From Hyphomonas sp. (GTDB lineage Bacteria; Pseudomonadota; Alphaproteobacteria; Caulobacterales; Hyphomonadaceae), in the NCBI RefSeq assembly GCF_017792385.1, contig NZ_CP051230.1, positions 3,596,001 to 3,660,000 on the forward strand: a stretch of DNA of 64,000 nt. The letters are read 5' to 3'. The position numbers were made by a program, and so were the translations under genes. This document shows, in pieces, positions 15,927 through 25,385 of the stretch. Positions within the stretch are counted from its first letter, which is position 1, and the number at the start of each line of letters is the position of its first letter. The notes beneath the pieces are model-generated. The model made no database searches, was not told the DNA's origin, and saw only the letters and a list, made by a program, of their open reading frames with translations.

Positions 15927-18536
15927 CTAGAACTTTGCTGTCAGGCTGACCGAGAAGCTCTGGCCGCGATCATAAGTGTTGAACTCAGTCCGGCCGAGCT
16001 CGCCCTCATTCAGCTGGAATTCCTCGTGCGCCTCATCCAGCAGGTTGCGCCCGCTGAGGCCCAGGGTGAACTCACGGCCGCTGACCAGGAAGTCGCGGTT
16101 ATAGACGAGGTCAAGCTGCATGCCCGGATCCTCGATAATGTCCGGCAGGGCAGATCCCGGCTGGTCGATGCCGCGCTGAAGAATGCGCTCGTCGACCCAG
16201 CCGAACAGCAGGGTCAGCTGCTCGACATCCGATTCCCAGCCCAGTTGGACGTTGAGGATGTTCTCAGGCGTGCCCTGCAGGTCGGACCCATCAAGACCGA
16301 AGAAGCTGGCATCCCGCAGCGTGCGCGAGATCGGGTCGAACACCTGGTCGCCTTCATCCGCCTGAACTTCGGAAGACGTGTAGGTGTAGTTGATCGAGAA
16401 CCGGCCATCGCGGTCATTGAAGAAGGCAGTGTCGAGCGGAATGTCGAACAGAGTGCGATATTCGAATTCGCCCCCGAACAGCTCGGCCTTCGGCGAGTTG
16501 ATGAAAGTGGACTCGAACACGAAGGTCGAGGTGGAGAACTGCACTTCCTCGATCGGGTTTTCGAGTTCCTTGTAGAAGCCGGCCAGCGTGATGAATTCGT
16601 TCGGGTCCAGATAGTATTCAAGGCGCGCATCATAATTGGTCAGTTCGGTGTCGACGAGGCCATTATTGCCCCGATAGGAGCGCTCGCTTTCCGGATCGAA
16701 ATAGTTCGACAGGGCCAGTTCGCGGAACTGCGGCCGTGCAATGGTCTGCGAATAACCCAGGCGAAGCTGGAGGTCTTCCGCGAAGTTCCAGGTGAAGGTC
16801 AGCGACGGCAGGAGATAGTCATTCTCGAGATTGACGGCGCCGGCGCCCTCATTCCCGAACCGGTCAAAGGTGCGAACCTTCTGTTCGGCTTCCTCATAGC
16901 GCAGACCGGCAGTGGTCTGGATGAAGTCGGTCCATTCGATGTCGCCTTCAACATAGGCGGCATACACGTCCAGCTGCCCTTCATAGGAATCGTTCGGGGT
17001 GGTGACCTCCTGAAGCACGAAGCGGGCCGGATCGATATTGTCCGGGCTGAACAGGAAATCCGGACGCTGGATCTGGATGTCTTCCGAGATCGAGTTGCCG
17101 CCGGCAAACCGGAACGCATAGAAATTGTACTCGCGATCCGTGGACGACACGTCGAAGCCGGCAGACAGCACGGCTTCGCGCGTATCATTCAGTTCGAACG
17201 TGTATTCCGCGTCTCCTCCGAAGCCGGCAATGTCGTCGGTCAGGTCGGAAAAGCGGATGTCGTAGCTGTTGGCCACAAGATAGGCCGGCACGCCATCATC
17301 ATTGATGAAACGGCGCAGCGAACGCTCATAGGGCGCATCGCGGGTCGACTGTGCGAGCGAGCCACGCCAGGACAGGACAAGCTGGTCGAACTCGTGTTCG
17401 CCGCGCAGCTGACCGAAGAGCAGGCCGCGCTCATACCAGCCGGTCGACTCGTCGAAGATTTCGCCCGAGCTGCCCTGGGCGTTGAAGTCCGTACCGGTAT
17501 CGATCTGGGCTTCCTTGGACGTGTCGTGGACATAGAAGACCGTCGCTTGGACTTCATGTCCGGAATACCAGTTGATGGTCGCCGAGCCGAGCGCGTTGAC
17601 CGTGGCCTCATAGGTGGTTTCGAACGTGCGCAGGTCATTTCCCAGCACGTTGCCCTGCACAAACTGGCGCGTGGCGTTCTTTGTCGACCAGCCGGAGTCG
17701 AAGCCGGCAATGCCGATGATTCCGACATCGAAATCCTTGCCTTCGACAATCCGGCCGAATTCCACAGAACCATTATAGTTCGGCGCAAGGTCTTCTTCCT
17801 GGATCACGCTGAGCGGCGTGTTCACAAGGCTCTCGCCAACCGCTTCGATGGCGTCGTCATCCAGGCTGTTGAGGCTCTGGTCGAGGCTGAGCACCAGGCC
17901 GAGCGGCTGCGGAAGGTCACGCAGCCCGTCATCATAGCCGGTGGCATCCGTGTCGGACCCGCGCACGAAAATGCCGCGGTCGAACGTCGTGACCGTGTTG
18001 GCGCTGGCGCCGATCTTCAGATTGAAGAAATTCTCGCTGGGCTGGCGCAGCGTGCGCAGGTCGATGATGCCGCCCCCGAACTCGCCCGGATAATTCACGG
18101 AGAACGTCTTCTGCACCGTAGCGCCATCAAGGGCGTTGGACGGAAAAAGGTCCAGCGGCACGGTCCGGCGCAGCGGCTCCGGGCTCGGCAATGGTGACCC
18201 GTTGAGCAGCGCGGCGGAATACCGGTCACCGAGGCCGCGGACATAGGCAAAACGGTCGGACACGATGCTGAGGCCCGACAGGCGGGTCAGCGCCAAAGCA
18301 GCGTTGGAGTCGCCCTGGCGCGCGAGATCCTCCGGCGCGAGGAAGGAGGCAACCTGTGAGGTTTCGCGCTGCGGAGCCGGAATGTACTCGCCGCGCACAA
18401 CAACCGTTTCAAGCTCACGAGCCTCTTCGGCAGTTTCCTGCTCGACAGAGGCGTCCTGTGCGATCGCGGGAAGTGAAGTGGCCAGGGCGATTGCTGTCCC
18501 GAGCAGCAAGGTCCCTCTTAGCAATTGGTGTCTCAT
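15927..18536 (-). CDS. TonB-dependent receptor
   Basis: An 869-residue outer-membrane transporter. It has a signal peptide ending ATSLPAIAQ, a TonB-box region near ELETVVVRGE, and a plug with the motif YVRGLGDRYSAALLNGSPLP near residue 100. The barrel ends FSVSLTAKF with a terminal Phe. The plug motif VRGLGDRYS...PLDLFPS marks a receptor subfamily common in Alphaproteobacteria that is often encoded beside a large secreted or lipoprotein partner. Exactly that arrangement is seen here: the two-module lipoprotein gene lies upstream in the same direction, though a hairpin separates them. No STN domain is present. The substrate is unknown. Confidence 0.9.
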   Translation of the reverse strand: MRHQLLRGTLLLGTAIALATSLPAIAQDASVEQETAEEARELETVVVRGEYIPAPQRETSQVASFLAPEDLARQGDSNAALALTRLSGLSIVSDRFAYVRGLGDRYSAALLNGSPLPSPEPLRRTVPLDLFPSNALDGATVQKTFSVNYPGEFGGGIIDLRTLRQPSENFFNLKIGASANTVTTFDRGIFVRGSDTDATGYDDGLRDLPQPLGLVLSLDQSLNSLDDDAIEAVGESLVNTPLSVIQEEDLAPNYNGSVEFGRIVEGKDFDVGIIGIAGFDSGWSTKNATRQFVQGNVLGNDLRTFETTYEATVNALGSATINWYSGHEVQATVFYVHDTSKEAQIDTGTDFNAQGSSGEIFDESTGWYERGLLFGQLRGEHEFDQLVLSWRGSLAQSTRDAPYERSLRRFINDDGVPAYLVANSYDIRFSDLTDDIAGFGGDAEYTFELNDTREAVLSAGFDVSSTDREYNFYAFRFAGGNSISEDIQIQRPDFLFSPDNIDPARFVLQEVTTPNDSYEGQLDVYAAYVEGDIEWTDFIQTTAGLRYEEAEQKVRTFDRFGNEGAGAVNLENDYLLPSLTFTWNFAEDLQLRLGYSQTIARPQFRELALSNYFDPESERSYRGNNGLVDTELTNYDARLEYYLDPNEFITLAGFYKELENPIEEVQFSTSTFVFESTFINSPKAELFGGEFEYRTLFDIPLDTAFFNDRDGRFSINYTYTSSEVQADEGDQVFDPISRTLRDASFFGLDGSDLQGTPENILNVQLGWESDVEQLTLLFGWVDERILQRGIDQPGSALPDIIEDPGMQLDLVYNRDFLVSGREFTLGLSGRNLLDEAHEEFQLNEGELGRTEFNTYDRGQSFSVSLTAKF

Positions 18537-18619
18537 GAGACTGTCCTTGTGAATTTCTACCCAATCGTTCGCCGCTGAAGCGCCCCTCGAACCGTCGGGA
18601 AATCAAAGCTGAAATAGGT

Positions 18620-18655
18620 GCCGGGTGCGGACGACCCTCATCGCCCGCACCCGGC
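18620..18655 (-). terminator. Hairpin after the two-module lipoprotein gene
   Basis: A perfect 11-bp inverted repeat (GCCGGGTGCGG / CCGCACCCGGC) lies 13 bp after the lipoprotein stop and 80 bp before the receptor start. The U-tract is weak, so it may attenuate rather than stop transcription into the receptor gene. Confidence 0.65.
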
Positions 18656-18667
18656 CTGTTGCAGCGA

Positions 18668-21300
18668 CTAGCAGGCGTCGCCGGCTTCCAGTCCGCAGGA
18701 CCAGCCCTGCCACCAGGTGTCGGAGCTGTCCTTGACGGCGCCGACATAGTCCACCGGATCGAGATCGGAGGAGATCGTCGTCACATCGAACGGCGTGACA
18801 GCGGATTCTGCCGAACCGTTGACGAAGGTGGAGGACAGCGTCGATGCGGTCGTCGTGGAGTTGTTGGTACCGCCGGAGACCGCGGCTTCGGCAGTGGCCG
18901 TGTCGGAATTCGACGTGGTCAGGCCAAGGTCGCAGTCGAACAGGATCGAGTCGAAGGACGGATCTGCCGCAGCCGTGTATCCGGCCGTGCCGTCACCCGC
19001 ACTGTCTTCCCAGCGCATGCACTCCTTGCCGTAGTTCACAACACCGTTGACGTAGTGACCGACCGTGCCCGTGTTCAGGCGGAAGGCATTGGTGCGGTTC
19101 CCCACAAAGGTGAAGTTGGAGATCTTGGCATCGGACAGCGGCGTCACGCCATTGCCGGCGCTGGACGCTTCCACAATGTTGTCGCCGCCATCTTCACGCT
19201 GAACCACAATGGCGTACTGGATCGAGCCGCTATAGCCATTGTCGGTGTCGATGGAGTCGTCATCGTTTCCGGTCAGGACCAGGTACTTCACATTGACGCT
19301 GCCGCCGAAGAACTCGACGCCGTCATCCGCATTGTTGTGCACCTGGATGTACTCGACTTCGGTGCCGGACCCGACACCTGCGAAGGTGATGCCGTTCAGC
19401 TCGTTGCCCTGCGTGTTGATCGCAAAGCCGGCGTGGCGGACTTGGGTGTAGCGGATTGCGCCGCTGTCATCGTCGGACACGTCACCGCCATAAACGGCTT
19501 CCGGATTGGTGACGCCTTCAACGATGTTTTCACAATCGACCGTACCCGGCGTCGCCGCGTCACGGCACCGATTGATCGGCGCGCGGCCGAGGATGACCAC
19601 ACCGCCCCACTCGCCAATGGCGTTGTCCGGATCGATCTGGCTGTCCGTGAGGTCGGCTTCAGATGTCATGATGACCGGGTTTTCGGCCGTACCGTTGGAG
19701 AAGATCTGCGAACCGCGGTTCACGACGATATAGTCTTCGCCTTCGTCACCGAACAGCGTCACGCCCGATTCAATGGTCAGGGAAGCCGGATCGCCAGCAG
19801 CGTCCGTACCGTCTGCGCCAACATCAACGCCCACATCGATGCGGCCAACGATTTCGTAGATGTTGCCCCGGCTGAGGCGCACATTCTCGGTGATCGTGCC
19901 GGACAGCTGACAGACATTCTGACCGTCGAGATCGAAGCCGCTATCGGTCGTGCCGACCGGGCATTCCGGATCCGGGAACACGGCGAAGGACCAGCCAGCC
20001 GCCCAGTTCTCCGTCACCGACTCATCGGGACCGAAGGCTCCGATATAGGTAACCGGCTCGAAGAAGCTCGACAGAGATGTCGGGTCGAACGGCGTGACGG
20101 CCAGTTCGTTCGGTCCCGGAAAGAATTGCGATGCCAGCGAGTCGGACACGTCCGTGGAGTTGTTGGTGCCGGCTGCCACAGAGGCCTCTGCCGTGGCGGT
20201 TTCGGAATTGGCAGTGGTCAGGCCGAGATCACAGTCGAACAGGACCGAATCGAAGGCCGGGTCGGCTCCGGCGGTGAAGCCGGCCGTACCGTCACCTGCA
20301 CTGTCCTGCCAGCGCATGCATTCCTTGCCGTAATTCACGACACCATTCACATAGCGGCCCACCGTACCCGTGTTCAGGCGGAAGGCGTTCGTGCGGTTTC
20401 CGACGAAGGTGAAGTTCGAGATGTACGCATTGGACAGCGGCGTCACGCCATTGCCGGCGCTGGACGCTTCCACAATGTTGTCACCGCCATTCTCGCGCTG
20501 AGTGACGAGGGCGTACTGGATGGAACCCTGGTAGCCATTGTCGGTGTCGATGGAGTCATCATCATTGCCGGTCAGGACCAGGTGGCGGACATTGACGTTG
20601 CCGCCGAAGAATTCCACGCCATCATCGGAATTGTTGTGGACCTGCACATAGTCAACGGTCGTGCCATTGCCCACGCCGGCGAAGGTGATGCCGTTCAGTT
20701 CATTGCCCTGCGTGTTGATCGCAAAGCCAGCGAAGCGAACCTGCAGGTAGCGCAGGATGCCGCTATTGTCGTTGGCGTCGGCGCCACCATAGACGGCTTC
20801 CGGATTGGTCACACCTTCAACGATGTTCTCACAGTCTGCCGTGCCGGGGGTTGCAGCATCGCGGCAGCGGTTGATCGGCGCCTGGCCGAGAATCACAAGG
20901 CCGCCCCATTCGGAGATATTGTCGCCGCCATCATCATTCGACGGGTCCGTGTCGGCCTGACGCTCGAGGTCGTCGGCGCTGGTCATGACGATCGGCGCGG
21001 CCAGTTCGCCGTCAGCAACAATCTGGGAACCACGGTTCACAACAAGATAGTCGGAGCCTGATTCACCAAAGATCGTGACACCCGGCTCGATCGTCAGCGT
21101 GACGGACTGCCCGCCTGCGAGATTGCCGTCTGCACCCGTGTCGGAGCCGATGTCGACGCGGCCATCCAGACGATAGGCCAGACCGTCAATCGCTTCGAGG
21201 GTGACATTGGCGAGATACGTGCCGGAGACATTACAGGTCGTCAGACCAGCAACAGCGGTTCCTTCGGTGAAGCTGGCCGGGCATTCAGCGGACCCCGATC
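18668..21300 (-). repeat. Tandem intragenic duplication inside the lipoprotein gene
   Basis: The approximate halves 18668-19970 and 19985-21300 are direct repeats. Similarity is visible at DNA level, for example around 19390-19435 and 20690-20735, where the sequence encoding FAINTQGNELNG is nearly identical. Strong nucleotide identity over long runs indicates recent duplication or ongoing gene conversion between the modules. Confidence 0.85.
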
Positions 21301-21439
21301 CGCCGCCGCCATTGCCGCCACCGCTTCCGCCACCCGGAGGGGTGGTTGGCGTGGTCGTCCCCGGCGATGCAATGTCGCCTCCCTGTGAACACGCAGCGAG
21401 GGCAAGCGCCAGGGCGCTCGCGGCAAGTTTCAATCTCAT
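18668..21439 (-). CDS. Large lipoprotein of two tandem repeat modules, probable beta-helix
   Basis: A 923-residue protein with a type II signal peptide: lipobox LAAC with C17, followed by SQGG, predicting outer-membrane sorting. A Gly/Pro/Thr-rich linker (about 20-60) precedes two modules of about 435 residues each. Both modules contain TIEPGVTIFGE- or TIESGVTLFGD-type strands, VVNRGSQI, EWGGLVILG, APINRCRDAATPGT, ENIVEGVTNPEAVYGG, FAINTQGNELNGITF, HNNxDDGVEFFGG and LTGNDDDSIDTDNGY, a pattern suggesting a right-handed beta-helix. The start at 21439 was chosen over an upstream ATG at 21490 because it gives a clean lipoprotein signal. Homologues are often found beside TonB receptors, as here; a surface ligand-binding role is inferred. 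Confidence 0.82.
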   Translation of the reverse strand: MRLKLAASALALALAACSQGGDIASPGTTTPTTPPGGGSGGGNGGGGSGSAECPASFTEGTAVAGLTTCNVSGTYLANVTLEAIDGLAYRLDGRVDIGSDTGADGNLAGGQSVTLTIEPGVTIFGESGSDYLVVNRGSQIVADGELAAPIVMTSADDLERQADTDPSNDDGGDNISEWGGLVILGQAPINRCRDAATPGTADCENIVEGVTNPEAVYGGADANDNSGILRYLQVRFAGFAINTQGNELNGITFAGVGNGTTVDYVQVHNNSDDGVEFFGGNVNVRHLVLTGNDDDSIDTDNGYQGSIQYALVTQRENGGDNIVEASSAGNGVTPLSNAYISNFTFVGNRTNAFRLNTGTVGRYVNGVVNYGKECMRWQDSAGDGTAGFTAGADPAFDSVLFDCDLGLTTANSETATAEASVAAGTNNSTDVSDSLASQFFPGPNELAVTPFDPTSLSSFFEPVTYIGAFGPDESVTENWAAGWSFAVFPDPECPVGTTDSGFDLDGQNVCQLSGTITENVRLSRGNIYEIVGRIDVGVDVGADGTDAAGDPASLTIESGVTLFGDEGEDYIVVNRGSQIFSNGTAENPVIMTSEADLTDSQIDPDNAIGEWGGVVILGRAPINRCRDAATPGTVDCENIVEGVTNPEAVYGGDVSDDDSGAIRYTQVRHAGFAINTQGNELNGITFAGVGSGTEVEYIQVHNNADDGVEFFGGSVNVKYLVLTGNDDDSIDTDNGYSGSIQYAIVVQREDGGDNIVEASSAGNGVTPLSDAKISNFTFVGNRTNAFRLNTGTVGHYVNGVVNYGKECMRWEDSAGDGTAGYTAAADPSFDSILFDCDLGLTTSNSDTATAEAAVSGGTNNSTTTASTLSSTFVNGSAESAVTPFDVTTISSDLDPVDYVGAVKDSSDTWWQGWSCGLEAGDAC

Positions 21440-22077
21440 AATCCAACCCCTTAATTGGTGTGCAAAACGCGTAGATCGCAAATCCTGCAATCGGGGCCGC
21501 CTCTAGACCTGAATTGTAACACGCGAATGACACACCAAATCCGGGCCCCGGCCGACAGGCTCGCCGGTCCTGACGAATTGGTCAGTGCAGTCAGACGATC
21601 AGACAGGGCAACATGCAAATACCCCTACCCCAAATCGCATGCCGCCAGGACTTAAACCGCATACGTCCCTTTTAAAGGCGCTCGGAAAAATCCTGATTTA
21701 TCTTTGAAAACATTGATGGTTTTTGCGGCGAAGCCGAAACCCGAACTCGGATTTGACTGTATCCCCCGGGGAACCAGAGCAGGCTTGCCCGCTGAATGGA
21801 AATGAGGCGCCAACTCCTTGCAACGCAGGCCTGTTCGGAAGCAAAGGTTTATATTCCGTTGGATGACGAATAAACTTCACACAAGTGACACGCTACAGGC
21901 CGGATAAATCACATTATTCATCCATGATCATGTATCTGCAATTTCGCCCGCGAATCCTGAAGCCGCGTCGATGGCCGGAATCGAGTCGCTCATGTGCGCT
22001 TGATATCACACCGCACCGGACTCTGCCGAGGGCCGGCTTCGATACACAAACCGGAGGAATGCGAGGAAGGGTCCGGA
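21440..22077. other. Intergenic region, no gene recognised
   Basis: This 638-bp gap between the start of the lipoprotein gene and the end of paralogue C holds no convincing coding sequence. It presumably contains the lipoprotein promoter. A TCAGACGATCAGACAGG stretch near 21590 repeats CAGAC, but its meaning is unclear. Confidence 0.5.
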
Positions 22078-22494
22078 CTACAGAAGCTTGTCGAGATCAC
22101 TCTGGGTGAACGTCACCGTATAGTGCTTCCCGCAATAGGGGACCGTTTCAGGATGCGTGTCCATCTGCCTGAACTTGTGATCGTGATAAAGATACTCAAC
22201 GGTTTCGTACTTCCCGGAATCCGATTTCACGAGAACATTCAAATATGGAAGCGTTGTTCCCCAGGAATATATGAGGCGTGCGCCGCTTCCGGCTGCCACA
22301 CTCTTGTGGCCACACACGAGATTGAAGGAGTAATCCGTCTTTGAGTAAACTTTGGCGCATCCCAGCGCAGCCCAGATGACCTCAACCGTCCGGTTTGACT
22401 CATTGCTCAATGCCACTTGGTAACACGCATGCGCGCTTCCTGCCGCGCCGCCCCAGGCAACCAGGCCGATGCCAACCACCTTCCAGAATCTCAT
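22078..22494 (-). CDS. Small secreted cysteine-containing protein, paralogue C
   Basis: A 138-residue member of the family described at 9510-9938. The signal peptide (1-23) ends SAHA and the mature protein starts CYQVALSNESNRTVEVIW. The conserved ALGCAK, LVCGHKS and PYCGKHYTVTF cysteine motifs and the YSWGTT segment are all present. It is closest by eye to paralogue B at the N-terminus. Its ATG overlaps the stop of paralogue D by 4 bp, so the two are translationally coupled. Function unknown. Confidence 0.75.
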   Translation of the reverse strand: MRFWKVVGIGLVAWGGAAGSAHACYQVALSNESNRTVEVIWAALGCAKVYSKTDYSFNLVCGHKSVAAGSGARLIYSWGTTLPYLNVLVKSDSGKYETVEYLYHDHKFRQMDTHPETVPYCGKHYTVTFTQSDLDKLL

Positions 22495-22931
22495 TGGGAT
22501 GAATCCTCTTCGAAATCAGCTTGGGTGAACGTCACGGAATAGTGCCTGTGACAGCTTGAGGGAGTTCCCGGAATGGAGGTGTCATTGTACTGGAACCCAC
22601 CATGCCGATAGATGGACCTCCGCGCCTGCCGGAAACCTCCGTAGTCTGTATTGACGTTAAACGTCAGCCACACGGTGAGCGCGGTCGTGCCCCATTTGTA
22701 GTCATAGGTTCTCTCACTGCCAGGCGACAATTCATGATGGGTACACAACTCGTAGAGGTAGGGCATCTGCTTGTCGTAGGCGCCGGCACAGCCCAGCGCC
22801 CCCCAGAACGCCGTAACGCTGACGCGCGATTCATTCTTGACTTTGACGCTGACACACGCGGACGCTACCGATGCCTGCGACAACAATACTGCTACAAACA
22901 GAACCCATGAGACCTTGGTCAGCCTGAACAT
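22491..22931 (-). CDS. Small secreted cysteine-containing protein, paralogue D
   Basis: A 146-residue family member with a signal peptide ending ASVASA and mature N-terminus CVSVKVKNESRVSVTAFW. ALGCAG, ELCTHHE, YDYKWGTT and SSCHRHYSVTF match the positions of the four shared cysteines and the WG motif. It is the first gene of a two-gene operon with paralogue C and lies about 220 bp downstream of a fifth small secreted protein. Function unknown. Confidence 0.75.
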   Translation of the reverse strand: MFRLTKVSWVLFVAVLLSQASVASACVSVKVKNESRVSVTAFWGALGCAGAYDKQMPYLYELCTHHELSPGSERTYDYKWGTTALTVWLTFNVNTDYGGFRQARRSIYRHGGFQYNDTSIPGTPSSCHRHYSVTFTQADFEEDSSQ

Positions 22932-23069
22932 GCAGATACTCCAATCCCTATTTCACTGATTAACAAGACCCCGCACGGAATGTGCTCGAACACTTGCATC
23001 CCTGCCGGCACAGATGATCGCGCTTCACCGTCTTCAAGTCACAACCGCAAGTCGCGGACAGTTTGAAAA

Positions 23070-23100
23070 TTGCCCGCCCACAACCAGCGTGAGCGGGCAA
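23070..23100 (-). terminator. Hairpin terminator after small secreted protein gene
   Basis: An 8-bp stem (TTGCCCGC / GCGGGCAA) with a partly paired loop lies about 50 bp downstream of the stop at 23148. On the minus strand it is followed by TTTTC. It separates this gene from the paralogue D/C operon. Confidence 0.6.
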
Positions 23101-23147
23101 CAAGTATCCAGACGGAATTGCTATTCAGCCCGACTGTTCTCCGCCGA

Positions 23148-23555
23148 TTACTTCGTCGGCTTCTCGTGATCTTTCTTCTTGAATTCCGGGCAAGATCCGT
23201 CTTCAGACTTTTCCAGACCGATGCGCCACTTGCCATCCACTTCTCCGGCTGCGGCACCATAGGTACCTGCCTCGACACCGCGGAACATCCGCGGCTTCAC
23301 ATGAGAGACGCCGACGAAAAGCGGATGATGCGGCACAGTCAGTTTCGCCTTGAACGATTCTCCGGCCTTGATTTCCTCCGGTATCAGCGTTCCGGACAGG
23401 GGGTCGGACGGCTGGAGCAGCGCGATGTCCAGAGAGACCTTGCCGCAGTTTTTCACTTCAATGCTTCCATAATCCTCAGCCGAGGCCGGAGCAGAAAAGC
23501 CAAGGGCGACCGTCGCAGCCAGAGCAGCGACACCGAGTTTCAGTTTGTTTGACAT
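23148..23555 (-). CDS. Small secreted protein of unknown function
   Basis: A 135-residue exported protein. The signal peptide (about 1-26) ends SAPASA and the mature protein starts EDYGSIEVKNCGKVSLDIAL. Two cysteines (in VKNCGK and DGSCPEF) could pair, and the C-terminus is Lys-rich (FKKKDHEKPTK). The start of the mature domain (a beta-strand, Asn, then hydrophobic alternation) loosely recalls the four-cysteine paralogues next door, but the WxALGC and C-x-KHY motifs are missing, so it is not counted as a member. It has its own terminator. Periplasmic or secreted location is likely; function unknown. Confidence 0.7.
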   Translation of the reverse strand: MSNKLKLGVAALAATVALGFSAPASAEDYGSIEVKNCGKVSLDIALLQPSDPLSGTLIPEEIKAGESFKAKLTVPHHPLFVGVSHVKPRMFRGVEAGTYGAAAGEVDGKWRIGLEKSEDGSCPEFKKKDHEKPTK

Positions 23556-24131
23556 TCCAGATTTCCTTTTCCAACAATGTTCGTGAAAGGCTCAACCGAA
23601 CGGCCTAACGAACCGTTCATTTTCTTTCATCAATTCGATTCTCGCGGCAGACCAATTCGGTGGTATGCGGACCTTGTGAGACATCGAGGCACGCCTGGCG
23701 GCCCGGCGTCTTGGAATACGTCGGAATTGCTTCCAGGGAAGCCGTGCGAGACGTGAGACACCAGTGAAAGCCTTTGTCGGCCTTTCCTTTCCGGTCGAGT
23801 AGCAGGAACGGAGGTCTGGCATGCCGGATACACGGCCTGCCGACAATTCAGGCCGCCCTGGCATAACCCGCTATCGCTCTATAGACGCCTCGGCGATGGT
23901 CGCTGATCGAGGCTGAAGGACCGGCTCCATTGCTTGAGCCGGAACAAGCCTGAATGGCCGCCTCATCGCTCTCGGGAAGTAGCGCACCCACAAGAACGCC
24001 TTCACCGGCCTCCCCGCCTCTAAGCCGCACCCGTCTGCGGCGCACGATGCCAGCGACATTTTTGCATTTGACATCCCGCGCCCGCTTAAATGATATATCT
24101 TTTATGAATGATAGCGCTCGGGAGGGATGAG
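23556..24131. other. Intergenic region with a promoter near its right end
   Basis: No convincing gene is seen in these 576 bp. Short open frames at 23592-23864 and 23848-24150 are Arg-rich and lack family features or ribosome sites. The last 70 bp are AT-rich and carry the promoter candidate listed separately. Confidence 0.5.
24068..24096 (+). promoter_or_regulatory. Candidate sigma70 promoter for the membrane protein gene
   Basis: TTGACA at 24068-24073 matches the -35 consensus exactly. A TGATAT hexamer 17 bp downstream is a moderate -10, inside a local AT-rich patch unlike the surrounding GC-rich DNA. It is about 36 bp upstream of the coding start at 24132. Confidence 0.45.
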
Positions 24132-24824
24132 ATGCTCGATTTTCTGGCAATGCACGAACTGGCGATCCTCAGATGGTTGCACATTGTCGCCATGGTCTAC
24201 TGGCTCGGCGGGGAATGGGGCGTGTTCCAGACGTCCTACAAGGTGGTGAACCCAGCCCTGTCCCTGGAGGAGCGCGGCCGTCACATGGACACCGCCTATC
24301 GCATCGACATCATGGCGCGGACCGGGATCATCTCGCTGCTGCCGCTCGGATTGCATATGGGCCATCTCTGGGGCTTGCAGCCGCTCGGCGGGATGTGGCT
24401 GGTTGCCATGTGGATTGTCTGGGCGGTGTGGATGGCCGTCACCTGGGGGGCTTTTGCCAATCGCGGCACCCGTCTGGGAGAAACCCTGTCCCTGATCGAG
24501 GACTGGTCCCGCTACATCCTGATCCCCACGCTCATCATCGTCTCGATTTCATCCCTTCTGGGCCATGGCCCTTTTGAAGCCGGCGAGGGGCAACGCTGGT
24601 ATTCGGCAAAACTGCTGACGTTCGGGCTCCTGTTGATCATCGGGGTGATCCTCAGGCTGATCATGCATGAATGGCGGCACCTGTTCCCGATTCTCGCCCA
24701 GGGCCCCAATACCGAAGTCGAGGAAAAGCTGAAGCGCTCGATCCGGCTGGGACGCGGTGTGGCCTATCTCTACTGGTTCGGCATTCTGATGACCGCATTC
24801 TTTGGCGCGGTGAAGCCGTTCTAG
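24132..24824 (+). CDS. Integral membrane protein of unknown function
   Basis: A 230-residue polytopic membrane protein. Hydrophobic spans are visible at about 10-30 (WLHIVAMVYWLGG), 55-78, 85-110 (MWLVAMWIVWAVWMAVTWGAF), 127-145, 160-180 and 210-228. Conserved-looking His residues (RWLHIVAM, LGLHMGHLWG, LIMHEWRH) sit at membrane edges and could bind haem or metal. The shape recalls CopD- or urate-hydroxylase-type membrane domains, but no specific family is certain. Start 24132 has GGAGGG six to eleven bases upstream, a much better site than the ATG at 24108. It appears to be monocistronic. Confidence 0.75.
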   Translation: MLDFLAMHELAILRWLHIVAMVYWLGGEWGVFQTSYKVVNPALSLEERGRHMDTAYRIDIMARTGIISLLPLGLHMGHLWGLQPLGGMWLVAMWIVWAVWMAVTWGAFANRGTRLGETLSLIEDWSRYILIPTLIIVSISSLLGHGPFEAGEGQRWYSAKLLTFGLLLIIGVILRLIMHEWRHLFPILAQGPNTEVEEKLKRSIRLGRGVAYLYWFGILMTAFFGAVKPF

Positions 24825-25385
24825 GGTCCGGCACGAAGCGGGAGCTGTGCGCGCACTGGCGAGACGCCGTGAGATCACAGCCCCCCTGCAGCTGGGCCCG
24901 CCTGAAACGATCTGAACACCGTTGAGACCAGATGAACAGCGCCGTCCGGCCCGGACCGCGCTGTTCCATTTATTCCGGATGGTTCTGAAGGGCGGTGCAT
25001 TTGTACGCACATGGTGCGGCATGCGCTTGTCGCGATGCGCGAGCATGCCCCGCTGCGCGGTCACATTTCCTGCAGGTTTTCAGGGGTTTGGCAGAGCCGA
25101 TCTGAAGAGAAATGGCGCGAGTGACGTGCCACATTCCATATTTTTTATCCATATTTTTCAATCACTTACGGGAAGTGTAATCGATTCTTGGTCCTCAGCT
25201 CGGTCTGATTTTGGTCCACAGTTTTGTAGACCGCTTGAGTTCGACGCCGCTCACCGGCACCGATAGCCATAGTTAACGCGGATTGTACTCCCTGCCAAAT
25301 CAAGCTTGATCTATAGAACTAGATTTCACCGCTAACTACAATGCACAGAGCGCCGAAACTCAACACATCATACTAAAGTCAACAC
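24825..25385. other. Intergenic region at a composition change
   Basis: No gene or structured element was recognised. The sequence becomes visibly more AT-rich from about 25120 onwards, which also characterises the following minus-strand catabolic cluster. Confidence 0.5.

Noticed and set aside
16026..18197. A 723-codon open frame on the plus strand
   Set aside because: Antisense shadow of a TonB-dependent receptor; the amino-acid composition is unnatural and no domain is recognisable.
18659..21061. An 800-codon open frame on the plus strand
   Set aside because: It is antisense to the lipoprotein gene, mirrors its internal repeat, and has no family features or ribosome site; long antisense frames are expected in GC-rich coding DNA.
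23592..24150. Two small minus-strand frames in the gap before the membrane protein gene
   Set aside because: Arg-rich, no ribosome site, no signal or domain; probably noncoding.
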